NCBI GenBank assembly: GCA_002083595.1
Contig: MSXT01000073.1
Span: 1-34,176 of the forward strand
Reading direction: 5' to 3'
DNA: 34,176 nucleotides
DNA from: Proteobacteria bacterium ST_bin16
GTDB lineage: Bacteria > Pseudomonadota > Gammaproteobacteria > Burkholderiales > Nitrosomonadaceae
Within the stretch, counting starts at the first letter, position 1. Each line of letters opens with the position of its first letter. Under the pieces are notes generated by a model. It searched no databases. It saw only the letters and a list, made by a program, of their open reading frames with translations, and had not been told where the DNA came from. This document shows, piece by piece, positions 24,065 through 31,570 of the stretch. Made by a program: the position numbers and the translations under genes.

Positions 24065-24577
24065 TCAACCTATGCTTCGTTCAAGCAAACCCATATCGCT
24101 ATTACTCATCATTTTTTCGATATCAATTAGTATCAGCATCCGTTCCGCAACAGTTCCCAATCCCGTGATATATTCGGTATCGATCACAGCGCCAAATTCA
24201 GGCGCAGGGCGGACTTGATTAGCTTCAAGTTCAATCACATCCGATACGCCATCCACGACAATCCCCATGACTCGCCCGGCGACATTCAAAATAATAACCA
24301 CAGTGAATTGATTGTATTCCACACGATCCAGCCTGAATTTGATCCGCATATCGAGAATCGGGACAATGATCCCCCGCAGATTAACAACCCCTTTAATAAA
24401 ATCCGGAGCATTCGCTATTTGCGTAACAGAATCATATCCTCTGATTTCTTGTACTTTGAGTATCTCGATTCCGTATTCTTCATTACCCAAGCGGAAGGTT
24501 AGAAATTCATTGATCATATGTTTAACCGCTGAACCGGGTGATTCAATAGGTACATTAACCGCTTGTTCCTGCAACAT
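24065..24577 (-). CDS. cheW: Chemotaxis coupling protein CheW
   Basis: 170 aa from the ATG at 24577, which has GAGGAG about 8 nt upstream; a start at 24616 is possible but has no such site. CheW-domain features are clear: FLTFRLGNEEYGIEILKVQE, then GVVNLRGIIVPILDMRIKF, then VDGVSDVIEL and MLILIDIEKM. It bridges chemoreceptors to the histidine kinase CheA in the cytoplasmic array. It is the first gene of a pair with the MCP downstream. The first roughly 30 residues are variable and could be a receptor-specific tail. Confidence 0.95.
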   Translation of the reverse strand: MLQEQAVNVPIESPGSAVKHMINEFLTFRLGNEEYGIEILKVQEIRGYDSVTQIANAPDFIKGVVNLRGIIVPILDMRIKFRLDRVEYNQFTVVIILNVAGRVMGIVVDGVSDVIELEANQVRPAPEFGAVIDTEYITGLGTVAERMLILIDIEKMMSNSDMGLLERSIG

Positions 24578-25148
24578 GTTTATGCTCCTCCATACACTAT
24601 CTAAAAACTGAATCAATCGATCATGAATAATTTTTTATCGATTCTTCATGAAGATTTCTTCATAAACCTCTTAATTTTCATGGGTTCTTCTATTTCATAA
24701 AATGCAGTTCATTCTTACGGAATTCAAATCTATATATTTTGCCGGTCGATTCTTCTTTTATCTTAAGAATTAACGGTATAGGTTTGCAGGAATTATCTTA
24801 CACAATCGGAGCAATACTATTATAACAATATGATAATTATGAACATTACGACTTCAGTTAACAGCTCTGATCAATAAAACTGTTCTCAAGAAGGGTAAAG
24901 GTCGATCAATACTCGGGAGGGAAAACACCGTAGGAGTATTTAAGTGGAAAGTGAGATAGTTATTGTAGTCTGTCGAAATCGTTTTCATCACAACAAAAAA
25001 ACAAAGGGCTTTAACTACAGCCCCAAAAATTATCTTTAATCAATTTTAAAATTTCAATTGCATTATTGATTTATTATCATTGAATTAAAGAAGATATTAA
25101 TTTGTAGGAATACAAAACTTTTCATCATTTATTTACAGGTTCAGCAAA
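24578..25148. other. 571-nt AT-rich intergenic region
   Basis: The left part is the upstream region of cheW on the minus strand. It contains a partial palindrome CTTCATGAAG (24644-24653) and ATCGATAA on the minus strand (24642-24635), a weak resemblance to a sigma28 -10 box (GCCGATAA) without a good -35. The right part precedes the VOC gene and contains a minus-strand terminator-like hairpin (25006-25023). A 31-codon ORF (24944-25039, GTG start) with TAGGAG upstream is the only small-ORF candidate, and it is weak. Confidence 0.45.
24993..25023 (-). terminator. Minus-strand intrinsic terminator with no adjacent minus-strand gene
   Basis: Read on the minus strand, GGGCT and AGCCC (25023-25019 and 25010-25006) form a 5-bp GC-rich stem, followed by a T-rich tract over 25005-24993. 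The nearest upstream minus-strand gene is the M48 protease, ending at 25540 beyond the oppositely oriented VOC gene. Confidence 0.5.
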
Positions 25149-25535
25149 ATGGCAATTGAAGGCATGAATCATTTCACTGTAGTGAGCAATGATTTGGAAA
25201 GAAGCAAGGCTTTCTATATGAATGTTCTTGGATTGAAAGAAGGCTATCGCCCGCCGTTTGCATTTCCGGGCGCATGGCTTTACGCCGGCAATCAAGCGAT
25301 TCTGCACATCATGGCGGGCAAGCCGATGCCGGTCAACGCAACCGGTGTCATCGATCACATGGCTTTTACGGCAAGCAATCTGCAGGCCACGGTTGATTGC
25401 TTGAAGCTACACGGTATTCAGTACGACTTGCACCGCTTGAAAGGATTGGAAATCTGGCAGTTGTTTTGCCATGATCCGGATGGCGCCAAAGTGGAATTGG
25501 ATTTTCCGGCCAGTGAGCCGGAACCCAAGGCTTAG
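25149..25535 (+). CDS. VOC (glyoxalase/dioxygenase-fold) family protein
   Basis: 128 aa, a single VOC module pair of beta-alpha-beta-beta-beta motifs. It opens with GMNHFTVVSNDLERSKAFY and contains VIDHMAFTASNLQATVDCL and HDPDGAKVELDF. Metal-binding candidates are His8, His70 and Glu116, the usual His-His-Glu pattern; His53 is a further candidate. Members include glyoxalase I, fosfomycin resistance and ring-cleaving dioxygenases. The length and motifs do not pick one, and no neighbouring pathway gene helps. The ribosome site is weak. Its stop is only 4 nt from the stop of the convergent M48 gene. Confidence 0.88.
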   Translation: MAIEGMNHFTVVSNDLERSKAFYMNVLGLKEGYRPPFAFPGAWLYAGNQAILHIMAGKPMPVNATGVIDHMAFTASNLQATVDCLKLHGIQYDLHRLKGLEIWQLFCHDPDGAKVELDFPASEPEPKA

Positions 25536-25539
25536 ATCG

Positions 25540-26325
25540 TTATTTGGCACACTTCGGATTCTTACCCGCAGCACGCGCTTGCTGCATCAATGCCGTAGCT
25601 TTGGGTAAATGCGCACGTAAATCGTCGATACGTGTTTCGTGTGAAGGATGGGTTGACAGGAATTCAGCCGGTTGCGCTCCCTGACTGGCTTGCGCCATTT
25701 TCTGCCACAGTGTGACGCTTTCGGCGGGGTTAAATCCGGCTTTCGCCATTAACTCAACACCGATCATGTCCGCCTCACTTTCGTGCAAGCGACTAAACGG
25801 CATGATCACTCCATATTGCGCGCCAACCCCAAGTAGACTTACTGCCGTTTGTCCCATCGGCGTCGTTGGCGCAGCAACTGCGGCAATCAGTGAAATTCCC
25901 ACTTGCGCGCCGAGCTTTTGCGACATCCGCTCATTACTGTGCCGCGCCTGCACATGGCCAATCTCATGCCCGATCACCGAAGCCAGTTGATCCTGATTAT
26001 CCACAAGCTCAACCAAGCCAGTATGCACACCAATCTTATTGCCCGGCAAGGCGAAGGCATTCAGCGTGGCATCTTCAAACACAACCACTTCCCAAGCACC
26101 GCCCACTTCACGTGTAATCGCATCGGTAACACAGCTCACAAACTGGTTTTCTTTCGTGTCTTGATTGATTTTCTTTCCCTGTTTCAAATCCGAGAAAGCT
26201 TGCAACCCCATCGCATCCACTTCACTATCTGGCATAAAAACCAGCTGACTTCTACCCATCGGTGAAGTGGCGCAGGCCGTCAAAGAAAATATAATCAACA
26301 AAGCACATAGTATTCTGAACTTCAT
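25540..26325 (-). CDS. M48-family zinc metalloprotease lipoprotein
   Basis: 261 aa. The N-terminus is a lipoprotein signal with lipobox LTAC (Cys18); Ala at +2 suggests outer-membrane retention on the periplasmic face. The zinc site is HEIGH at 120-124, with the third ligand in the HESEAD motif (Glu182). The ALPGNKIGVHTGLVELVDN stretch is typical of the Oma1/BepA/LoiP branch. Such proteases degrade misfolded envelope proteins. The gene is read divergently from dodecin. A GGAGAG ribosome site precedes the ATG, and a 16-codon ORF ends 1 nt before it. There are no TPR repeats, so it is closer to LoiP/YcaL than to BepA. Confidence 0.92.
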   Translation of the reverse strand: MKFRILCALLIIFSLTACATSPMGRSQLVFMPDSEVDAMGLQAFSDLKQGKKINQDTKENQFVSCVTDAITREVGGAWEVVVFEDATLNAFALPGNKIGVHTGLVELVDNQDQLASVIGHEIGHVQARHSNERMSQKLGAQVGISLIAAVAAPTTPMGQTAVSLLGVGAQYGVIMPFSRLHESEADMIGVELMAKAGFNPAESVTLWQKMAQASQGAQPAEFLSTHPSHETRIDDLRAHLPKATALMQQARAAGKNPKCAK

Positions 26326-26326
26326 A

Positions 26327-26377
26327 TCAAACTCTCTCCATGGGGTGGGTGTAGGCGATTTTTCTCGTCGCCGTCAT
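26327..26377 (-). CDS. Possible 16-codon upstream ORF of the M48 gene
   Basis: The ORF encodes MTATRKIAYTHPMERV. AAAGGA lies about 6 nt before its ATG, and its TGA ends one base before the ATG of the protease gene. A TATAAT sequence 44 nt upstream puts it inside the probable leader. It could couple or attenuate protease translation. It is too short for statistical support. Confidence 0.3.
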   Translation of the reverse strand: MTATRKIAYTHPMERV

Positions 26378-26420
26378 GATATTCCTTTTAGCCAGCAAAA
26401 AAGCAATTTTCTTTACCATC

Positions 26421-26426
26421 ATTATA
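26421..26426 (-). promoter_or_regulatory. -10 box candidate for the M48 gene
   Basis: TATAAT on the minus strand, 44 nt before the candidate upstream ORF and 95 nt before the protease ATG. No good -35 is present at 16-18 nt. Confidence 0.35.
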
Positions 26427-26500
26427 TTAAGATTCAGACGTAGCGGATCACTTAAAGTATGATATAACGCATTTTTTAACCTATAAAAGGGAGCACCAAA

Positions 26501-26707
26501 ATGAGCGATCATGTTTATAAAGTTATCGAAATCGTTGGTTCGTCGACCAAAAGCAGTGATGATGCGATTCAGCAAGCCGTCGCCAAAGCGGGTGCATCCT
26601 TGCATAACCTGGATTGGTTTGAAGTAGTGGAAACACGCGGGCATATTACCAATGGCAAGATTGCACATTACCAGGTTAAATTAAAGATCGGTTTCCGCTT
26701 GGATTGA
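26501..26707 (+). CDS. Dodecin
   Basis: 68 aa, the usual length for this family. The sequence runs HVYKVIEIVGSSTKSSDDAI, then LDWFEVVETRGHI, then HYQVKLKIGFRLD, matching the one-helix, three-strand dodecin fold. Dodecins assemble into hollow 12-mers that bind and store flavins (riboflavin, FAD, FMN), with the central Trp stacking on the isoalloxazine ring; the Trp is present here (LDWF). A good ribosome site (AAAGGGAG) precedes the ATG. It is monocistronic with a terminator hairpin about 30 nt after the stop. Confidence 0.95.
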   Translation: MSDHVYKVIEIVGSSTKSSDDAIQQAVAKAGASLHNLDWFEVVETRGHITNGKIAHYQVKLKIGFRLD

Positions 26708-26736
26708 TGGATTAGCGCATCGATAATACTGCAACA

Positions 26737-26757
26737 AAGCCTCAGAACTTGAGGCTT
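26737..26757 (+). terminator. Terminator hairpin after dodecin
   Basis: AAGCCTCA (26737-26744) pairs perfectly with TGAGGCTT (26750-26757) around a 5-nt loop. The tail is short and weakly T-rich. Confidence 0.55.
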
Positions 26758-26898
26758 AATCCCAACAAATCCTCACATTCTCCCGCTAGCGGTTATTTAC
26801 CAAGCATCGCGCCGAGAACAGCACAAGTTGTTCCCTCTCCCGCCCTCATCGCAGCATTCTCTCATCTATAAGCCAGCGTCAAGCCTACCGGTTCGCGG

Positions 26899-26904
26899 TA
26901 TAAT
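26899..26904 (+). promoter_or_regulatory. -10 box candidate for the leuS operon
   Basis: Consensus TATAAT 33 nt before the leuS ATG. The -35 region (around 26876-26881) is poor. Confidence 0.4.
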
Positions 26905-26936
26905 CAAACAATTTATCCAATAAAAACATCGTTCCC

Positions 26937-29537
26937 ATGCAAGAAAAATATCATCCCCAGGAAATTGAGAAAAAAGCCCAGCAGCACTGGGAGCAAACCG
27001 CAGCATTTAAAGCCGTTGAAACCCCCGGCAAACCGAAATATTACTGCCTATCGATGTTTCCCTACCCTTCCGGCAAACTGCATATGGGACATGTGCGCAA
27101 TTACACCATCGGCGATGTGCTGTCGCGTTACCGCCGCATGCAGGGCTATAACGTATTACAGCCCATGGGTTGGGATGCATTCGGATTGCCTGCGGAGAAT
27201 GCTGCGATGCAAAACAATGTGTCGCCGGCCAAATGGACCTACGACAACATCGCTTACATGCGCAAACAATTGAAAAGCCTGGGATTGAGTATCGACTGGG
27301 AGCGCGAGATCGCCACCTGCGATCCGAGTTATTATCACTGGAATCAGTGGCTGTTCTTGCGCATGCTGGAGAAAGGATTGGCGTATCAAACTACCGGCAC
27401 GGTCAATTGGGATCCGATTGATCAGACGGTGCTGGCGAATGAACAAGTCATCGACGGCTGCGGCTGGCGCACCGGCGCACCGGTGGAAAAACGCGAAATC
27501 CCGATGTACTACCTGAAAATCACTCAGTACGCCGACGAACTGCTGGCGGCACTGGATACACTGACCGGCTGGCCGGAGCGTGTCCGGACCATGCAAGCCA
27601 ACTGGATCGGCAAAAGCTACGGTGTCGACATCACCTTCCCGGCCGATCAGGAATCGGGCACGCCGCAAGATCTGAAAGTATTCACCACCCGCGCAGATAC
27701 ACTGATGGGCGCCACCTATGTGGCCGTCGCCGCCGAACATCCGATCGCCCTGCATGCCGCGCAAAATAATCCAGCGCTGCAAGCCTTCATCCAGGAATGC
27801 AAACTCGGCTCCGCCAAGGAAGCCGATCTCGCCACGCAGGAAAAGAAAGGCATGGATACCGGTTTGTTCGTAATCCATCCGCTCAATGGTGAGAAACTGC
27901 CGGTGTGGGTCGCCAATTATGTCTTGATGGGCTACGGCGAAGGTGCCGTCATGGCAGTTCCTGCGCATGACGAACGCGATTTTGCTTTTGCCACGCAATA
28001 CCGGTTACCGATAAAAGCGGTCATCAAACCATTGGAAGGCAATCTGGCACTGCCGCTGGTCGAGGCATACGTTGAACGCGGCATCACCTTCGATTCCGGC
28101 GAATTTTCAGGGCTGGATTTTCAGCAAGCGGTCGATGCCATCGCCACAGCACTGCAACAAAAAGGACTGGGTAACAAGCGCGTGCAGTTCCGCCTGCGCG
28201 ACTGGGGCATTTCCCGCCAGCGCTATTGGGGTTGTCCGATTCCATTGATTCATTGCGCCGATTGCGGCGTGGTGCCGGTACCCGACGATCAACTGCCGGT
28301 GGTGCTGCCACAAGATCTGGTGCCGGATGGCTCCGGTAATCCGCTCGGTAAAACACCGTCCTTTTATGAGTGTGCTTGTCCTAAATGCGGCAAACCCGCG
28401 CGCCGCGAAACCGATACCATGGACACATTCGTCGATTCCTCCTGGTATTACGCCCGCTACGCCTGTCCGGATCAGCATCGGGCTATGACCGACGAACGCG
28501 CCAACTACTGGCTGCCCGCCGATCAATATATCGGCGGTATCGAACACGCGATTCTGCATCTACTGTATTCGCGTTTCTGGAGCAAGATCATGCGCGACTT
28601 GGGCTTGCTGAAACTGGACGAACCGTTTACCAATTTGCTGACACAAGGCATGGTGCTGAACGAGATTTTTTACCGCAAATCCGGCAACGGGCGCATGACC
28701 TATTTCAATCCGACCGAAGTCAGCCTTCAGTATGATGAGCAAGGCAAACGTTGCGGCGCAATCTTACTGGCGGATAATCAGCCGGTCGAATCGGGCGGTA
28801 TCGGCACGATGTCGAAATCCAAGAACAATGGCGTTGATCCGCAAAAACTGGTGGAAGAATACGGCGCCGATACCGCGCGTCTATTCATGATGTTCGCCAG
28901 CCCGCCGACGCAAACATTGGAATGGGCGGACGCTGGCGTCGACGGTGCGTACCGTTTTCTGAAACGCCTATGGCGGCAAGCCTACTTGCATCTCCAGCAT
29001 GGCGCGGTCCAAATCGACCCGGCATTGCATGCCACGTTACCGGCGGAACTCAAAACCCTGCGCTGCCAGTTGCACCAGACCATCGCCAAGGTAACCGACG
29101 ACCTGGAGCGCCGCCATACTTTCAATACCGCTATTGCCGCGGTGATGGAATTGATGAATGGCTTGGCAAAATGCCAGGACACCGACGCCGCCAGCCGCAA
29201 TCTGATGCAGGAGGCATTGGAAAATAGTGTACTGCTGCTGTCCCCGATCGTTCCGCATATCTGCCATGAGCTCTGGCGCGAACTCAGACCGGGCACCGAG
29301 CTATCTGGTCAACCTTGGCCGCAGGCGGACAACGCCGCGATGGCGCAGGATGAAATCAAGTTGATCGTACAAGTCAACGGTAAGCTGCGCGGACAAATCA
29401 ATGTCGCCAAGGATGCCGGAAAAGAAGCCATTGAGCGTACTGCCTTGGCCAACGAGCATGTACAGAAATTTATCGAAGGGGAAACGGTGAAAAAAATCAT
29501 TGTCGTACCTGGCAGACTGATCAACATAGTCGTATAA
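26937..29537 (+). CDS. leuS: Leucyl-tRNA synthetase
   Basis: 866 aa, the normal bacterial length. It charges tRNA-Leu with leucine using ATP in the cytoplasm. The class I signatures are present: HMGH at 49-52 (YPSGKLHMGHVRNY) and MSKSK at about 625-629 (GTMSKSKNNGVDP). The CP1 editing domain (about 225-415) has the threonine-rich TTRADTLMGATY and the AHDERDFAF motif that handles mischarged amino groups. The leucine-specific insertion lies just before the MSKSK loop. The C-terminal anticodon-binding and tRNA-contacting domains are complete (VQVNGKLRGQINV). It is first in a unit with lptE and holA, with a 22-nt gap to lptE. This gene order is common in beta- and gammaproteobacteria. Confidence 0.98.
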   Translation: MQEKYHPQEIEKKAQQHWEQTAAFKAVETPGKPKYYCLSMFPYPSGKLHMGHVRNYTIGDVLSRYRRMQGYNVLQPMGWDAFGLPAENAAMQNNVSPAKWTYDNIAYMRKQLKSLGLSIDWEREIATCDPSYYHWNQWLFLRMLEKGLAYQTTGTVNWDPIDQTVLANEQVIDGCGWRTGAPVEKREIPMYYLKITQYADELLAALDTLTGWPERVRTMQANWIGKSYGVDITFPADQESGTPQDLKVFTTRADTLMGATYVAVAAEHPIALHAAQNNPALQAFIQECKLGSAKEADLATQEKKGMDTGLFVIHPLNGEKLPVWVANYVLMGYGEGAVMAVPAHDERDFAFATQYRLPIKAVIKPLEGNLALPLVEAYVERGITFDSGEFSGLDFQQAVDAIATALQQKGLGNKRVQFRLRDWGISRQRYWGCPIPLIHCADCGVVPVPDDQLPVVLPQDLVPDGSGNPLGKTPSFYECACPKCGKPARRETDTMDTFVDSSWYYARYACPDQHRAMTDERANYWLPADQYIGGIEHAILHLLYSRFWSKIMRDLGLLKLDEPFTNLLTQGMVLNEIFYRKSGNGRMTYFNPTEVSLQYDEQGKRCGAILLADNQPVESGGIGTMSKSKNNGVDPQKLVEEYGADTARLFMMFASPPTQTLEWADAGVDGAYRFLKRLWRQAYLHLQHGAVQIDPALHATLPAELKTLRCQLHQTIAKVTDDLERRHTFNTAIAAVMELMNGLAKCQDTDAASRNLMQEALENSVLLLSPIVPHICHELWRELRPGTELSGQPWPQADNAAMAQDEIKLIVQVNGKLRGQINVAKDAGKEAIERTALANEHVQKFIEGETVKKIIVVPGRLINIVV

Positions 29538-29559
29538 AAATACTGACGTCCATACCCCT

Positions 29560-30054
29560 ATGAAACTGAGTAAACAGCACATTCTTATCCTGGTGATCTT
29601 ATTCCTGCTGACGGCTTGCGGTTTTAAACTGCGCGGGCAAATTTCCTCGCTGCCGTTCAAAACCCTGTATATTTCCGCTCCGGACGGAAACACCATTGGT
29701 ATGAATCTGGAGCGTGCCATCGGCACGTCGTCAACGACCAAGGTGGTTGCCAATGTGGAAGAAGCCGAGGCCACCTTGGAGGTCATCAGCGCCACCCATG
29801 AAAGGATCATCCTGTCGCTATCCGGAGGCGGCCGGGTACGTGACCTTAATCTGCTGTATCGCGTCAAGTACCGTCTTTACGACAAACAAAACGTAGAAAT
29901 CGTCCCAAACACGGAGATCGCCTTAACGCGCGTCCTCCCGTTCCTGGATGCGCAAATCTTAGCGAAAGAAGCGGAAGAGCGGTTGCTGCAAAAAGATATG
30001 GAAGCCGATGCTATTCAGCAAATGCTGTGGCGTTTATCGACCATCCAGCGATAG
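29560..30054 (+). CDS. lptE: LPS-assembly lipoprotein LptE
   Basis: 164 aa. The lipoprotein signal is MKLSKQHILILVILFLLTAC with the lipidated Cys at 20, followed by GFKLRGQ, the hallmark LptE start. The protein plugs the LptD barrel in the outer membrane and helps insert lipopolysaccharide. The rest has the expected alternating strands and helix (LNLLYRVKYRLYDKQ, IALTRVLPFLDAQIL). The position between leuS and holA strongly supports the call. The ribosome site is weak, so translation may depend on the upstream gene. Confidence 0.95.
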   Translation: MKLSKQHILILVILFLLTACGFKLRGQISSLPFKTLYISAPDGNTIGMNLERAIGTSSTTKVVANVEEAEATLEVISATHERIILSLSGGGRVRDLNLLYRVKYRLYDKQNVEIVPNTEIALTRVLPFLDAQILAKEAEERLLQKDMEADAIQQMLWRLSTIQR

Positions 30055-30105
30055 TCGGATCCGCGGATTGGGGATTTCACTGCTTCTAATCCACACGGCG
30101 CCATC

Positions 30106-31122
30106 ATGCGGATAAAATTCGAACAGCTTCACCAGCAGTTGCAGAAACAAACCGCTCCGCTGTACACCTTATTCGGCAGCGAACCCTTGCTGATTCTGGA
30201 AGCCGCCGATCAAATCCGCGCACACGCGCGCCAGCAAGGCTACATCGAACGTGAATTATTCACCGTGGATCAGCATTTCGATTGGGCGGAACTGCTCAAT
30301 GCCGGCAATAACCTGTCGTTGTTTGGTGACCGCAAAATCATGGATCTTCGCATCCCTTCCGGCAAACCCGGCAGGGAAGGCGGCAAAGCGCTCGAAACCT
30401 ATTGCACCGCGTTACCCCCCGATACCGTCACGCTGATCACACTGCCGCGCATCGATAAACAAGGACAAGCGAGCAAATGGTTCAAAGCGCTCGAAACCAC
30501 CGGCACGATGATTCCGGTGTACCCGGTCGAACGCGATCAATTACCCGGCTGGATTGGTCAGCGTCTCGCCAAACAACAGCAAAAAGCCGATGCCGCCACT
30601 TTGCAATTTCTCGCTGACCAAGTCGAAGGCAACCTGCTCGCGGCGCATCAGGAAATCCAGAAACTCGCGCTGCTCTATCCTGCCGGTAACCTGACATTCG
30701 AGCAGGTAAAAGACGTGGTACTGAACGTCGCGCGCTACGATGTCTTCCAGCTATCCGATACCATGATTACGGGCGACATCGCTCGTTTTATGCGTGTTTT
30801 GACTGGATTACAAGGCGAAGGCACCGCCCCGCTGCTGATTCTCGCCACCCTGGCTGAACAAATCCGCCAATTGATCGTTATCCGCAAAGGCCTGGATAAC
30901 GGTCAGCCACCTGCGCAATTACTGCAAGCCGCCAGAATTTGGGGTGACCGGCAAAAACCGGTCATGGCCGCCGCCCAGCGCATTAGTCTGCGTATGCTGA
31001 TGCAAGGACTGACCGCTGCTGCGGAAATAGACCGGATCATTAAGGGCGTGGCGCAAGGGGATGCTTGGGAGGGATTGCTGCAATTGGGGTTGAATTTTAC
31101 CCGCCACAAATTCAGCAGTTGA
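30106..31122 (+). CDS. holA: DNA polymerase III delta subunit
   Basis: 338 aa, the typical length. It opens the sliding beta clamp within the clamp loader. The N-terminal AAA+-like domain carries LYTLFGSEPLLILEAADQIR, but as in other delta subunits there is no working Walker A motif. The middle has QFLADQVEGNLLAAHQEIQK, and the C-terminal collar domain has LTGLQGEGTAPLLILATLAE. It follows lptE after 51 nt with no strong ribosome site. It is the last gene of the leuS unit and converges on a small lipoprotein gene. Confidence 0.96.
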   Translation: MRIKFEQLHQQLQKQTAPLYTLFGSEPLLILEAADQIRAHARQQGYIERELFTVDQHFDWAELLNAGNNLSLFGDRKIMDLRIPSGKPGREGGKALETYCTALPPDTVTLITLPRIDKQGQASKWFKALETTGTMIPVYPVERDQLPGWIGQRLAKQQQKADAATLQFLADQVEGNLLAAHQEIQKLALLYPAGNLTFEQVKDVVLNVARYDVFQLSDTMITGDIARFMRVLTGLQGEGTAPLLILATLAEQIRQLIVIRKGLDNGQPPAQLLQAARIWGDRQKPVMAAAQRISLRMLMQGLTAAAEIDRIIKGVAQGDAWEGLLQLGLNFTRHKFSS

Positions 31123-31164
31123 TCAATTACATTCGATAGCCGCAAGAATCCGTTATATTTCCCG

Positions 31165-31344
31165 CTACTTTTTCTGATCCTCAGCCTTCTTGTCCTTTGT
31201 AATCGGATTCTGAACGCCATAGCCCGCTTCCTTAGCCTTATAGCCACCATACGCACCAGCTCCCCCTACCGCAAGAAGCCAACAACCCGATAGCATTGGG
31301 ATCATGAGCAGAATGATCATGTAATGTAATAATCTCGCTTTCAT
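31165..31344 (-). CDS. Small glycine-rich lipoprotein
   Basis: 59 aa from the ATG at 31344, which has GGAGGT 4 nt upstream; the longer frame to 31368 is not supported. The signal sequence ends in lipobox LSGC (Cys21). The mature part is only about 39 residues: a glycine-rich hydrophobic stretch (VGGAGAYGGYKAKEAGYG) and a lysine-rich tail. It resembles small outer-membrane lipoproteins with a glycine-zipper-like segment, but the family is not recognised. It probably has its own promoter, with a near-palindrome about 70 nt upstream. Confidence 0.7.
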   Translation of the reverse strand: MKARLLHYMIILLMIPMLSGCWLLAVGGAGAYGGYKAKEAGYGVQNPITKDKKAEDQKK

Positions 31345-31414
31345 CGCAACCTCCAAAAAATTCATCAAAATCTTTACACTCGCTTTCTCATTCTATTACT
31401 GACCCTTGTAACTA

Positions 31415-31439
31415 GGGAATAAGCATAATGCTTATTTCC
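31415..31439. repeat. Near-perfect hairpin upstream of the small lipoprotein
   Basis: GGGAATAAGC (31415-31424) pairs with GCTTATTTCC (31430-31439) with one G-T pair and a 5-nt ATAAT loop. There is no T-run. It could be an operator for the minus-strand lipoprotein gene. Confidence 0.35.
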
Positions 31440-31520
31440 AATTCAATTCTTGATCAAGCACCTGAATAATAATGAGAGTCGACAAGTGCATCATGCAGCA
31501 TCACGCTCATAACATCGCAA

Positions 31521-31548
31521 AAAAATGGGAGCCAAAGCTCCCATTTTT
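31521..31548. terminator. Bidirectional intrinsic terminator
   Basis: AAAAATGGGAGC (31521-31532) pairs perfectly with GCTCCCATTTTT (31537-31548) around a CAAA loop. The A/T ends give a T-run on both strands. It lies 22 nt past the stop of the minus-strand PEP-CTERM gene. Confidence 0.85.
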
Positions 31549-31570
31549 AATACACGATCAATCCGGATTA

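Noticed and set aside
24635..24665. Sigma28 flagellar promoter for cheW
   Set aside because: Only ATCGATAA resembles the -10 box, and no TAAA-type -35 is at the required distance.
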